A stretch of 64,000 nucleotides of DNA, from assembly GCF_004000255.1 (NCBI RefSeq), contig NZ_RCIQ01000002.1, positions 62,001 through 126,000 on the forward strand, read 5' to 3'. The notes under the pieces were generated by a model. The model worked only from the letters and a program-made list of their open reading frames with translations, had not been told where the DNA came from and did no database searches. Below, piece by piece: positions 1 through 8,907 of this stretch. The DNA is from Nioella ostreopsis (GTDB lineage: Bacteria; Pseudomonadota; Alphaproteobacteria; Rhodobacterales; Rhodobacteraceae). The translations under genes were made by a program, and so were the position numbers. The stretch's first letter is position 1, and every line of letters starts with the position of its first letter.

Positions 1-51
1 GAGTTGGTGGGCAAACTCTCCCGCGCCGTGGAAATCGCACTGGCCCAATGA
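1..51 (+). CDS. C-terminal end of an unidentified gene (partial)
   Basis: Frame 1 reads ELVGKLSRAVEIALAQ followed by TGA at 49-51. The stop overlaps the ATG of the next gene (ATGA at 48-51), the usual sign of translational coupling in one operon. Only 16 residues are visible, so no family can be named. It probably belongs to the same catabolic operon as the following BKACE enzyme. Confidence 0.6.
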   Translation, partial: ELVGKLSRAVEIALAQ

Positions 52-878
52 CCCGCCTCACATCGCTGCCGCAGATCATGCTGGCCCCCAACGGGGCCCG
101 CAAGACCAAGGCCGACCACCCCGCTTTGCCGATGACCATCGCCGAGACGGTCGCCGCCGCCCGCGCCGCCCATGCCGAAGGCGCAGGCGCGCTCCACGCT
201 CATGTGCGCGATGCGGCGGGCGGCCACAGCCTCGATCCCGGCCTCTACCGGGAACTCATCGCGGAGATGGCCAGGGTGGTGCCGGACATGCCCGTTCAGA
301 TCACCACCGAGGCCGCAGGCCGCTACAGCCCCGCAGATCAGCGCGCCGTGGTCCGTGAGGTGCTTCCCGAAGGCGTTTCCGTTGCCCTCAGCGAAATGTG
401 GCCCGCCAACGCCCCGGATGACGAGGCCAGCCGCTTCTATCACTGGGCGGCAGAGGCGGGTATCGCCGTTCAACACATCCTCTACAGCCCCGCCGATCTC
501 TCCCGGCTGGTCCGTCTCGTGTCCGGCGGGCATATTCCGGCCCCCCTCCAACTACTCTACGTGCTCGGCCGCTACCTGCCGCCGCAACCGGCAACCCCGG
601 AGGCGCTGACCGGATTCCTGACCGCCGCCAGCGCGCTTCCCGAACGCCCCGACTGGGCCGCCTGCGCCTTCGGCCCGCAGGAAACCGACTGTCTGCTGGC
701 AGCGATCAAGGCAGGCGGCAAGGCCCGCATCGGGTTCGAAAACAATCTCACCTCCCCTGATGGCACCCCCGCGCCGGACAATGCCGCAAGAGTGGCGGAT
801 CTCATCCGCAGGCTCCCGGTCTCAAGTCGGCTCTCCAGCCGAAACCGCATCCCTCCCCGGGCGTCATCGCCGCTCTGA
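48..878 (+). CDS. BKACE family protein (DUF849, beta-keto acid cleavage enzyme)
   Basis: 276 residues, close to the usual 270-310 of the family. BKACE enzymes are zinc-dependent TIM barrels that condense a beta-keto acid with acetyl-CoA to give acetoacetate and a new CoA ester; 3-keto-5-aminohexanoate cleavage (Kce) of lysine fermentation is the best-known activity. The signature LHAHVRD near residue 49 carries the HxH zinc ligands, followed by the usual HSLD segment, and a family-like FGPQE occurs near residue 205. The last 25 residues are Ser/Arg-rich and not family-like, so the extreme C-terminus may be divergent or altered. The start overlaps the preceding stop. The substrate cannot be read from sequence. 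Confidence 0.85.
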   Translation: MTRLTSLPQIMLAPNGARKTKADHPALPMTIAETVAAARAAHAEGAGALHAHVRDAAGGHSLDPGLYRELIAEMARVVPDMPVQITTEAAGRYSPADQRAVVREVLPEGVSVALSEMWPANAPDDEASRFYHWAAEAGIAVQHILYSPADLSRLVRLVSGGHIPAPLQLLYVLGRYLPPQPATPEALTGFLTAASALPERPDWAACAFGPQETDCLLAAIKAGGKARIGFENNLTSPDGTPAPDNAARVADLIRRLPVSSRLSSRNRIPPRASSPL

Positions 879-894
879 CCGGCCTTCACCACCG

Positions 895-943
895 ATTAAC
901 CTTAACGCGCCCCGCCCTTTCATCTTGGCGGTAAATACCTCCG
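895..943 (-). repeat. Dispersed ~48-bp repeat, copy A
   Basis: Shares ATTAACCTTAACGCGCCC, then GCCCTTTCA, CTTGGC and AAATACCTC, with copy B at 12214-12260. Read on the minus strand both copies lie beyond the 3' end of a minus-strand gene (putR here, truA at copy B) and read GAGGTATTT, CCAAG, GTTAAGGTTAAT. A short hairpin (CCTCC-GCC-GGAGG) adjoins it at 939-951. Function unknown; a 3'-end-associated genomic repeat is the most economical reading. Confidence 0.6.
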
Positions 944-1037
944 CCGGAGGCATCCTGCCCTCACCACCGTCCAACCGACTGAGACGGCAGACCTTCCCCG
1001 ATCCCCTCCGATCCGATTCGCCCGCCTTTCACATCGC

Positions 1038-1094
1038 GCGGGGGAAGGGCCTTCGAAGGCCCTTTCAAAGAGGTTTCGAAACCTCTTCCCCCGC
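1038..1094. terminator. Convergent-gap element: outer stem enclosing two 20-bp perfect palindromes
   Basis: AAGGGCCTTCGAAGGCCCTT (1045-1064) and AAGAGGTTTCGAAACCTCTT (1068-1087) are each perfect inverted repeats separated by three bases. They are enclosed by GCGGGGGAAG (1038-1047) and CTTCCCCCGC (1085-1094), which pair with each other. The element lies between convergent genes (BKACE on plus, putR on minus). No T-tract follows, so the factor-independent terminator role is inferred. The same architecture occurs at 18098-18156 and 36781-36882. Confidence 0.65.
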
Positions 1095-1135
1095 AAGCGG
1101 CAAGGTTCCACGCCTGATCCGGCCCCATTTCGGAA

Positions 1136-1203
1136 ATCCGGGCTCTGTCTGCACGAGGGGTGTACGGGGGGTGTACAGGGGGTGTACGCATGGCGCCCCC
1201 CTG
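1136..1203. repeat. Dispersed repeat with three GGGGGTGTAC-like units, copy 1
   Basis: Begins ATCCGGGCT, passes GTCTGC, then carries three successive G-tract/TGTAC units and ends in CGCATGGCGCCCCCCTG. A second copy is at 51698-51801. Copy 1 looks like copy 2 with the 36 bases between two GTCTGC direct repeats removed. On the minus strand it creates a spurious reading frame beginning MRTPPVHPPYTP, also present at copy 2. The remaining part of the 879-1211 gap, outside the three elements listed, shows nothing I recognise. Confidence 0.75.
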
Positions 1204-1211
1204 ATTTGGGC

Positions 1212-1667
1212 TCAGAACGCCTGGTCCTTCACCGCCTCCATCGACACATGGGTCGAGGTATGGCCGACGAAGGGAAGCGTGGAAATCACCTCACCCAGGA
1301 CCCGCCTGTAGTCTCGGATATCGCGCGTCCGCACCTTCAACAGATAGTCGAAGGCGCCTGCGATCATATGCGCCTGCTCGATCTCCGGCACCTTCAGCGC
1401 CGCGGCGTTGAACGCCGTCAATGCGTCCTCGGTCGTATCCGTCAGCCGCACCTCCACGAAGGCCACATGTTCCTGCCCCAGCTTCGCCGGATCGACAACC
1501 GCCCGAAACCCCCGGATCACGCCCTCCTTGCGCAGCCGGTTCACCCGCATCTGACAAGGTGTTTTCGACAGCCCGATCTTCTGGGCGATTTCGGTGACCG
1601 GCATGCGCCCGTCGCTCAGCAGCAGGGAAACGATCTTTCTGTCGAAGCGGTCAAGTTGACTTTCCAT
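1212..1667 (-). CDS. putR: Lrp/AsnC family regulator, probable proline-responsive activator PutR
   Basis: 151 residues: N-terminal winged helix-turn-helix (FDRKIVSLLLSDGRMPVTEIAQ, helix-turn-helix about residues 22-44) and C-terminal RAM ligand-binding domain. It is transcribed divergently from putA with 133 bases between the starts. In Rhodobacter and Agrobacterium a divergent Lrp-type PutR activates putA in response to proline and represses itself; the same arrangement here supports that role. The ATG at 1667 is preceded by GGGAGG four bases upstream. Function is inferred from family and position. Confidence 0.85.
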   Translation of the reverse strand: MESQLDRFDRKIVSLLLSDGRMPVTEIAQKIGLSKTPCQMRVNRLRKEGVIRGFRAVVDPAKLGQEHVAFVEVRLTDTTEDALTAFNAAALKVPEIEQAHMIAGAFDYLLKVRTRDIRDYRRVLGEVISTLPFVGHTSTHVSMEAVKDQAF

Positions 1668-1800
1668 GTAGCCTCCCGGACAATTTTGGCCTCATTTCTA
1701 CACTTCAATAGGGCGAAATGACGGAATTTTCAACAAGGAAAGGCAACCTGACTTTTACGAAGATGCTAGATTTGGCCATCTCTTCACGTTGAGGTTCGCC
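1668..1800. promoter_or_regulatory. putR-putA divergent regulatory region
   Basis: 133 bases between divergent starts, clearly more AT-rich than the flanking genes. It contains two loosely similar stretches, GACAATTTTGG (1679-1689) and GACGGAATTTTC (1720-1731), that could be Lrp-type sites, which are degenerate and AT-rich. I could not fix a convincing -35/-10 pair. The putA ribosome binding site is GAGG at 1791-1794. Confidence 0.4.
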
Positions 1801-4800
1801 ATGACTCCCCTTGCCGATCTGCGTCAGACCATCCGCGCCGACCATCTTGCCGATGAGGCCCGTCTGCTCGACCGTCTGACCCGCGCCCATGCACCCGACA
1901 GCGCGGCTCGCGCCCGCATGGCCGCCTCTGCCGCCGAACTTGTCAATGCCATCCGCAATGACAGCAAACCGGGTCTGATGGAGGTGTTCCTGGCCGAATA
2001 CGGGTTGTCGACCGAGGAAGGGGTCGCGCTCATGTGTCTGGCCGAGGCGCTGCTCAGGGTGCCCGACGCGGACACTATGGATGCGCTGATCGAAGACAAG
2101 ATCGCGCCGTCGGAATGGGGCAAGCATCTGGGCCGCTCCACGTCTTCACTGGTCAATGCCTCCACCTGGGGGCTGATGCTGACAGGCAAGGTGTTGAAAG
2201 AAAACGCCGAACCCGGCCTGACCGCGACCCTGCGCGGGGCCGTGAAGCGCCTGGGAGAGCCGGTGATCCGCGTCGCCGTGGGCCGTGCGATGAAGGAAAT
2301 GGGCCAGCAATTCGTGTTGGGCGAGACCATCGGCGAGGCCGTCAAACGCGGCAAATCCCGCACCGCTCAGGGCTACACCTATTCCTATGACATGCTCGGC
2401 GAAGCCGCGATGACGGCCCATGACGCCGACCATTTCTTTGCCGCCTACAAGGGCGCGATTGCCAAGCTCGCGACCGAGGCCAGGCATGACGACATCCGCG
2501 CCAACCCCGGCATCTCGATCAAGCTGTCGGCCCTGCATCCGCGTTATGAGGACCCCAAATCGGATCGGGTCATGATCGAACTGGTCCCTCGTGTTCTGGA
2601 GCTTGCGCAGGACGCCAAGTCCGCCGGCATGGGTCTCAATATAGACGCGGAGGAGGCGGATCGTCTCGACATCTCGCTCGACGTGATCGAGGCGGTTCTG
2701 CGCGACGACAGCCTTGCCGGTTGGGACGGGTTCGGCGTGGTGGTGCAGGCCTATGGCAAGCGCGCGCCGGGTGTCATCGACTGGCTGAATGCACTAGCAA
2801 CGGAGCTTGACCGCAAGATCATGGTCCGCCTCGTGAAAGGTGCCTATTGGGACACCGAGATCAAGCGCGCGCAGGTCGAGGGGTTGCCGGGCTTCCCTGT
2901 CTACACCCGCAAACCGGCGACCGATGTGGCGTATCTCTGCTGCGCGCGAAAACTGCTGTCTTATTCCGACCGCATCTATGCGCAATTCGCCACCCACAAC
3001 GCCCATTCGGCGGCGGCGATCCTAGATATGGCCGAGGATTTCGACGCCTTCGAATTCCAGCGCCTGCACGGCATGGGAGAGGCGCTGCATGACATCCTGC
3101 ACAAGCGCAACGCCACTCGCTGCCGGATCTATGCGCCGGTCGGTGCGCATCGCGACCTGCTGGCCTATCTCGTCCGGCGCTTGCTGGAAAACGGCGCAAA
3201 CAGCAGTTTCGTGAATCAGATCGTGGATGAAGACGTGCCCGCAGAGGTGGTCGGCGCCGACCCGTTCGAGCAACTGGCAGAGGCCGCGAAGACGCCTGCG
3301 CCGGGCGTCATCGCGCCGCCGCGTCTCTTCGGAGAGCGCTTGAATTCCAAAGGGTTCGACCTCCATTCCCGCGATGATCTGGCAGCGATCGAGGCCGCCC
3401 GCGCGCCTTTCGCGGATCGTCAGTGGCAGGCGGAGCCGGTGCTGGCCGGGCCGGTGCAGGGCGAGACTGCCGAGGATGTGATGAACCCCGCCAAACCGGG
3501 CGAGATCGTCGGGCGCGTGTCCGAGGCGACGGAGGCGGATGTGGAAACCGCGCTCAACGCCGCCCGTGTCTGGGATGCGCCTGCGGCGGAACGTCGGGCG
3601 GCGTTGCTCAGGGCCGCCGATCTTTATGAAGCGCATTTCGGCGAGATCTTTGCCGTCCTGACGCGTGAGGCTGGCAAGACCCTGATGGACGGCGTGGCCG
3701 AGCTGCGCGAGGCGGTGGATTTCCTGCGCTATTACGCCGATCAGGCCACCGAGGATGCCCCGCGCGGCATCTTCACCTGTGTCTCTCCTTGGAACTTCCC
3801 GCTGGCCATCTTCACCGGCCAGATCGCGGCGGCACTGGCGGCGGGGAATGCGGTTCTGGCGAAACCGGCGGAAACCACGACGCTGATGGCCGCGCTTGGC
3901 GTGCGGCTGATGCATGAGGCGGGCGTACCGGTCCATGCGCTGCAACTCTTGCCGGGCAAGGGCAGCCGGATTGGCGGGCTGCTGACAGGCGACAGCCGCG
4001 TTGCGGGGGTGTGCTTCACCGGCTCCACCGCGACCGCGCAGCGCATCAACCGGGCGATGGCCGGCAAGGTTGCCCCCCACGCGCCGCTGATTGCTGAAAC
4101 CGGCGGTCTGAACGCGATGATCGTGGATTCCACCGCCCTGCCGGAACAGGCGGTGCGCGATATCGTGGCGTCGAGTTTCCAGTCGGCGGGCCAGCGTTGC
4201 TCGGCCCTGCGCTGCCTCTACGTCCAGCAGGATATCGCGCCCTCGTTCCTGAAGATGCTGAAAGGCGCGATGGACGAATTGTCCGTTGCCGACCCGTGGG
4301 ATCCGGCCACCGATCTGGGACCGATCATCTCGGTCCCGGCCCGCGACGACATCGCAGCCTATGTCGCCAAGGCCCGCGCCGAGGGTCGGGTGCTGCACGA
4401 GATTGCCGCACCGGAGGAGGGCAGCTTTCTCGCTCCGGTCGCGATCAGGGTGACCGGCATCGGAGAGATGGACAAAGAGGTGTTCGGCCCGGTCCTGCAT
4501 GTGGCGACCTTCAAGGCGAGCGACATCGACAAGGTGATTGCCGACGTGAATGCCAAGGGCTTTGGCCTGACCTTCGGGTTGCATACCCGCATCGACGACC
4601 GGGTGCAGCATATCACCGAGGCGGTGAAGGCGGGGAATATCTACGTCAACCGAAACCAGATCGGGGCCATCGTTGGATCGCAGCCCTTCGGGGGTGAGGG
4701 GCTGTCTGGCACTGGGCCGAAGGCGGGCGGGCCGGCCTATGTGGCCCGGTTCCGCGCGGTCAGCACGCCCACGGCGCCTGCTCGTGGCGGCAAGGGCGCG

Positions 4801-5265
4801 GATCCGGTGCAGGTGCAGGCGGCGCTGGACAGGGCGGTGACCGATACGCTGAAACGGCGCAGCACCGAGAGCCTGCCGGGCCCCACCGGCGAGTCGAACC
4901 GCCTGTCGATCTTCCCGCGCGGCACGGTCCTGTGCCTCGGCCCGACCGAGGAAGCGGCGGCCGAACAGGTGCGCATCGCCGAATGGGCGGGCTGCAAGGC
5001 CGTGGCCGTCGCTCCGGGGGCGGAGATCGACGGGGTGTTACAGGCCGAGGTGCTGACCGATCTGCAGGGCTTCGCCGTGGTCGCCTATGACGGGCCGGAG
5101 GTGCCTGCCCGCGCGATCCGCACGGCATTGGCCGCGCGCGAGGGGCGGCTTATCCCGCTCGCCTCCCGCGCTGATCTGGCGGCGATGTGTCGGCTGGAGC
5201 GACACGTCTGCATCGACACCACGGCGGCGGGCGGCAATGCCTCGCTTCTGGCGGCGGCAAGCTGA
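1801..5265 (+). CDS. putA: Bifunctional proline dehydrogenase / L-glutamate gamma-semialdehyde dehydrogenase PutA
   Basis: Oxidises proline to glutamate: FAD-dependent proline dehydrogenase (about residues 150-470) feeds pyrroline-5-carboxylate to an NAD-dependent aldehyde dehydrogenase domain (about 540-1000). Visible aldehyde dehydrogenase residues are Glu766 (AETGG) and the nucleophile Cys800 (GQRCSALR). A C-terminal extension of about 150 residues is typical of long PutA proteins. There is no N-terminal ribbon-helix-helix domain, so this PutA cannot autoregulate, which fits the separate divergent PutR. The start is ATG 1801, placed six bases after GAGG; an in-frame TTG at 1789 has no such site. 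Length is 1154 residues. Confidence 0.96.
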   Translation: MTPLADLRQTIRADHLADEARLLDRLTRAHAPDSAARARMAASAAELVNAIRNDSKPGLMEVFLAEYGLSTEEGVALMCLAEALLRVPDADTMDALIEDKIAPSEWGKHLGRSTSSLVNASTWGLMLTGKVLKENAEPGLTATLRGAVKRLGEPVIRVAVGRAMKEMGQQFVLGETIGEAVKRGKSRTAQGYTYSYDMLGEAAMTAHDADHFFAAYKGAIAKLATEARHDDIRANPGISIKLSALHPRYEDPKSDRVMIELVPRVLELAQDAKSAGMGLNIDAEEADRLDISLDVIEAVLRDDSLAGWDGFGVVVQAYGKRAPGVIDWLNALATELDRKIMVRLVKGAYWDTEIKRAQVEGLPGFPVYTRKPATDVAYLCCARKLLSYSDRIYAQFATHNAHSAAAILDMAEDFDAFEFQRLHGMGEALHDILHKRNATRCRIYAPVGAHRDLLAYLVRRLLENGANSSFVNQIVDEDVPAEVVGADPFEQLAEAAKTPAPGVIAPPRLFGERLNSKGFDLHSRDDLAAIEAARAPFADRQWQAEPVLAGPVQGETAEDVMNPAKPGEIVGRVSEATEADVETALNAARVWDAPAAERRAALLRAADLYEAHFGEIFAVLTREAGKTLMDGVAELREAVDFLRYYADQATEDAPRGIFTCVSPWNFPLAIFTGQIAAALAAGNAVLAKPAETTTLMAALGVRLMHEAGVPVHALQLLPGKGSRIGGLLTGDSRVAGVCFTGSTATAQRINRAMAGKVAPHAPLIAETGGLNAMIVDSTALPEQAVRDIVASSFQSAGQRCSALRCLYVQQDIAPSFLKMLKGAMDELSVADPWDPATDLGPIISVPARDDIAAYVAKARAEGRVLHEIAAPEEGSFLAPVAIRVTGIGEMDKEVFGPVLHVATFKASDIDKVIADVNAKGFGLTFGLHTRIDDRVQHITEAVKAGNIYVNRNQIGAIVGSQPFGGEGLSGTGPKAGGPAYVARFRAVSTPTAPARGGKGADPVQVQAALDRAVTDTLKRRSTESLPGPTGESNRLSIFPRGTVLCLGPTEEAAAEQVRIAEWAGCKAVAVAPGAEIDGVLQAEVLTDLQGFAVVAYDGPEVPARAIRTALAAREGRLIPLASRADLAAMCRLERHVCIDTTAAGGNASLLAAAS

Positions 5266-5276
5266 CGGGTGGGGCC

Positions 5277-7844
5277 CTACCGGCCCCGCCAGACCATCAC
5301 CGTCTTCACCGCTTCGGGCACCAGCAGCAATGGTAGGGCCAGCAGGCCGATCATCTGCCAATGCGCGGCCCCGAGCGGAACGGTATGCAGCAGCAGTTGC
5401 AGGGGCGGCCAATAGATGGCGGCCAGCTGCGCGGCGATCATCGCCACCAGAGCGAGCAGCAGAAGGGGATTGGAGAAGAGCCCGATTTTCCAGCACGGTT
5501 GCCGGAACGAGCGGAAAGCGAAAACGGCCACCTCCTCGAACACCACAAGGGTGGTGAAGGCGGCGGTGCGGGCGATGTCCTCACCTTGTGGCAGCAGCGT
5601 GTAGAACACCCACAGCGTAGCTGCCCCCGCATAGGCCCCGAGCACGAGGATCATCGCCAGACCCGCCCGCCCCACGATGCCCGCATTCATCGGGCGCGGC
5701 GGGTCCTCCATCTGGTCCTTGGTGGCTTTCTCCAGCCCGAGCGCCACAGCGGCCACACCATCGGTGACAAGGTTCATCCAAAGGATCTGCGTGGCGAGCA
5801 GGATGAGCGGCCCGCCGAGATAGAGATTGACCAGGATCGCCACGACCTCGCCCGCGTTGGAGGACAGGAGGTATCGCACGAAGCGCTGCACGTTCTCGAA
5901 CTGGCGGCGGCCTTCACGAACCACGCGCAGGATGGTGGCGAAGTTGTCGTCGAGCAGAACGAGGTCGGCAGCGTCCTTGGCCACGTCGGTGCCGCGGATG
6001 CCCATGGCGACGCCAATGTCTGCACGTTTCAGGGCGGGTGCGTCGTTCACCCCGTCGCCGGTCATGGCCACGATCTGGCCTTCGGCCTGCAACGCCTCGA
6101 CCAGCCGCATCTTGTGGGCGGGGGCGGTGCGCGCGAAGACCACGTCCTGCGCCAGCAGCGCGCGCAGGTCACTATCGCTTGCTGCGTCCACCCGGTCGCC
6201 CGTCACCACCTGCGCAACCGGCAGCCCGATCTGATGGGCGATGGCCTGCGCCGTGACCGGGCTGTCGCCGGTGATCATGATCACGCGGATACCGGCAGAC
6301 CGGCAGGCGGCGACAGCGGCGGGCACTTCCGGCCTTGGCGGGTCGATGAGGCCCACGAGGCCCAGAAAAGTCAGGTTCTCTTCTGCCGCGTCCTTGCCGT
6401 CGACCGGGGAGGAGGCCAGCGCGATGACCCGCAGTCCCTCACCCGCCATGTGCGTATAAGCGTCTTCGATGATCCGCCGGGCGGCGCCCACCATGGGCAC
6501 TGGCCCTTCCGGCCCCGCGACCTGCGTGCACACATCGAGGATCGCCTCGGGCGCGCCCTTGGCATAAAGCACCGGGCCACCCTGGCGGGAAGAGACCACG
6601 CTCATCCGTTTGCGCTCGGATGAAAACGCCTGTTCCGATTGCACAGAGGCCGGGTCGGGCAGGGGCGCCCATCCCTTGTAGGCCAGCGTCATCAGCGCGC
6701 CTTCGGTGGGTTCGCCCACCATCTGCCACTCACCGGCCTTCTGCCGCAGGCTGGCGTGGTTGCAGATCATCGCGCAATCCAGCAGCTCGGACAGGACCGG
6801 ATCGTCACCATGGCGCAGCGCGCCTTCTGGCCCTTCGATATGGCCCGAGGGGTCGTAGCCCGTGCCGGTGACCGTGAAAGAGCGATCTCCCGGCAGCCAG
6901 ACGCGCGCCGCCGTCATCTTGTTTTCCGTTAGTGTTCCGGTCTTGTCGGTGCAGATGACGGACGCCGCGCCGAGTGTCTCCACCGCCTGCAATCGCCGGG
7001 CCAAGGCGTGATGGCGCACCATGGCAGAGGCCCCAAGCGCCAGCGTGATCGTGACGACGGCGGGCAGGCCCTCCGGCACGATGGCCACGGCCAGCGACAG
7101 GCCGGTCATGAACATGTCCAGCAGGTCCTGACCCACGATCAGCCCCGCCGCCACCACCGCCCCGCCAAGCGCGATGGCGGCGAAGCCCATCTGGCGGGCG
7201 AGGTGGCTGAGTTGGCGGGTGAGGTGGGTCTGCTTTTCCCCCACCGATCCCGTCAGTTCCGCGATCTGGCCGAACTGGGTGCGGCTGCCCGTGGCGGTCA
7301 CAATCCCCTCGGCCCGGCCTGCCACGACCGAGGTGCCCATGTGGACCGTCGCGTCCTCGCCCGATTTGTCGACCGGCAGGGATTCCCCGGTCAGCACGCT
7401 TTCATCGACCTTGAGTTGCAGCGCGATGTGAAGAGCAATGTCTGCCGGCACCCGGTCGCCCGCCTCCATCACCACCAGATCGCCGGGCACGATGGCCGAG
7501 GTCTCGATCATCTGCTGCTGACCGTCGCGCACCACCCGTGCCTTTGGGTCGAGCATCCTGCGCAAAGCGGCCAGCGCCGTTTCGGCGCGCCATTCCTGCA
7601 CGAAGCCGAGGATCCCGTTCAGCAAAACCACGAGCCCGATGGCCAGCGCGTCAATCACCTCGTCAAGTGCCGCGGCAACGACCATGGCCGCGATCAGCAC
7701 CAGCACCAGGAACCCCGCGAACTGGCGCGCAAGGATGCGCAGCGGTGAAACCGCCCGTGTTTCTGCCAGCCGGTTGGGGCCGTGCTCTGCCAGACGGCGC
7801 GCGGCCTCGGCACTGGTCAGGCCGGTGGAGAAGGGATCGTTCAT
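5277..7844 (-). CDS. P-type cation-transporting ATPase, P2A (SERCA-like) type
   Basis: 855-residue integral membrane ion pump. N-terminal cation-ATPase domain with the GLT/SAEAARRL motif, actuator motif TGES, M4 motif PEGLP, phosphorylation motif DKTGT with Asp300, KGAPE in the nucleotide-binding domain and the hinge TGDGVNDAPAL. These place it with calcium- or sodium-type P2A pumps rather than heavy-metal P1B pumps, since no CPC motif is seen. I chose ATG 7844, with AGGA seven bases upstream, over an upstream GTG at 7859. It converges with putA with an 11-base gap holding a GGGGCC/GGCCCC stem. An FnrL-like box lies 54 bases upstream of the start. Substrate ion uncertain. Confidence 0.9.
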   Translation of the reverse strand: MNDPFSTGLTSAEAARRLAEHGPNRLAETRAVSPLRILARQFAGFLVLVLIAAMVVAAALDEVIDALAIGLVVLLNGILGFVQEWRAETALAALRRMLDPKARVVRDGQQQMIETSAIVPGDLVVMEAGDRVPADIALHIALQLKVDESVLTGESLPVDKSGEDATVHMGTSVVAGRAEGIVTATGSRTQFGQIAELTGSVGEKQTHLTRQLSHLARQMGFAAIALGGAVVAAGLIVGQDLLDMFMTGLSLAVAIVPEGLPAVVTITLALGASAMVRHHALARRLQAVETLGAASVICTDKTGTLTENKMTAARVWLPGDRSFTVTGTGYDPSGHIEGPEGALRHGDDPVLSELLDCAMICNHASLRQKAGEWQMVGEPTEGALMTLAYKGWAPLPDPASVQSEQAFSSERKRMSVVSSRQGGPVLYAKGAPEAILDVCTQVAGPEGPVPMVGAARRIIEDAYTHMAGEGLRVIALASSPVDGKDAAEENLTFLGLVGLIDPPRPEVPAAVAACRSAGIRVIMITGDSPVTAQAIAHQIGLPVAQVVTGDRVDAASDSDLRALLAQDVVFARTAPAHKMRLVEALQAEGQIVAMTGDGVNDAPALKRADIGVAMGIRGTDVAKDAADLVLLDDNFATILRVVREGRRQFENVQRFVRYLLSSNAGEVVAILVNLYLGGPLILLATQILWMNLVTDGVAAVALGLEKATKDQMEDPPRPMNAGIVGRAGLAMILVLGAYAGAATLWVFYTLLPQGEDIARTAAFTTLVVFEEVAVFAFRSFRQPCWKIGLFSNPLLLLALVAMIAAQLAAIYWPPLQLLLHTVPLGAAHWQMIGLLALPLLLVPEAVKTVMVWRGR

Positions 7845-7898
7845 GGGCTGGTCCTGCACTGGATGACGTCACCCTAGGCCGGAACCCTGCCGATGACT

Positions 7899-7912
7899 TT
7901 GACCAATATCAA
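7899..7912. promoter_or_regulatory. FnrL-type box TTGACCAATATCAA
   Basis: TTGAC-N4-ATCAA matches the FNR/FnrL consensus TTGAT-N4-ATCAA at nine of ten positions. It sits in the divergent gap between the P-type ATPase (start 7844, minus) and the beta-hydroxyacid dehydrogenase (start 7998, plus), so either or both could be oxygen-regulated. Binding is inferred. Confidence 0.55.
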
Positions 7913-7997
7913 CGCAGGCCCGGGCTTGCCCCCGCCCCGATATCCCGCGATGAAGGGGCAAAGGCGCGGATGCGCGCCGCATCAGGAGGGATGAGAC

Positions 7998-8882
7998 ATG
8001 GCGAAAGTGGCGTTTCTGGGTCTGGGCGTGATGGGCTACCCGATGGCGGGACATCTGCAGGCCGCCGGGCATGAGGTGACAGTCTACAACCGCACCAAGG
8101 CGAAGGCGGAAAAATGGGCGGCGCAGTATGGTGGCGCGCATGGCGCGACCCCGCGCGAGGCCGTGGCCGGTTGCGATTTCGTGATGGCCTGTGTCGGCAA
8201 TGACGACGACCTGCGGTCTGTGGTTCTGGGCGAGGACGGGGCTTTCGCGGGCATGAAAGAGGGCGCGATCTTCGTCGATCACACCACGGTGTCGGCCATC
8301 GTGACGCGCGAGCTGGCAGAGGTGGGCACGGGCAAGGGCATCGCCTGGGTCGACGCGCCGGTCTCGGGCGGGCAGGCGGGCGCCGAGAACGGTCAGCTGG
8401 CCATCATGTGCGGCGGTGAGGATGCCCCCTTCGCGGCGGCGGTGCCGGTGATGGACGCCTACGCCAAGGCGATCGAGCATTTCGGGCCCGTTGGATCTGG
8501 CCAGATCACCAAGATGGTCAACCAGGTCTGCATCGTGGGCGCGGTGCAAAGCATTTCCGAAGGGCTCTACTTCGCGATGAAGGCGGGTCTCGACGCCAAG
8601 AAGGTGGCCAAGCTGGTCAGTCAGGGCGCGGGCGGGTCCTGGCAGCTGGCCAACCGGGCCGACACGATGGTGGACAATCATTTCACCCATGGCTTTGCCG
8701 TCGACTGGATGCGCAAGGATCTGGGCATTGCTCTGGAACAGGGCAAGGAAATGGGCCTCTCGCTGCCGGTCACGGCGCTTGTCGATCAGTTCTATGCCGA
8801 AGTGCAGCAGCTTGGTGGCGGACGGTGGGACACGTCGAGCCTGATCCAGCGGTTCCGCAAGATGAATGGCGAAGAGATCTGA
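7998..8882 (+). CDS. NAD(P)-dependent beta-hydroxyacid dehydrogenase family oxidoreductase
   Basis: 294 residues with the family layout: N-terminal Rossmann fold (FLGLGVMGYPMAGHL, residues 5-19), substrate-binding signature DAPVSGGQAGAENG near residue 118, and the catalytic lysine in GQITKMVNQ (about K173). Members include 3-hydroxyisobutyrate dehydrogenase, tartronate semialdehyde reductase and GLYR1-type succinic semialdehyde reductases; the residues seen do not settle which. GGAGGG precedes the ATG by seven bases. mnmH follows after 25 bases and could be co-transcribed. A second member of the family lies at 54788-55741. Confidence 0.88.
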   Translation: MAKVAFLGLGVMGYPMAGHLQAAGHEVTVYNRTKAKAEKWAAQYGGAHGATPREAVAGCDFVMACVGNDDDLRSVVLGEDGAFAGMKEGAIFVDHTTVSAIVTRELAEVGTGKGIAWVDAPVSGGQAGAENGQLAIMCGGEDAPFAAAVPVMDAYAKAIEHFGPVGSGQITKMVNQVCIVGAVQSISEGLYFAMKAGLDAKKVAKLVSQGAGGSWQLANRADTMVDNHFTHGFAVDWMRKDLGIALEQGKEMGLSLPVTALVDQFYAEVQQLGGGRWDTSSLIQRFRKMNGEEI

Positions 8883-8907
8883 GACCACGGGCAGGGGGCA
8901 AGTCAGA

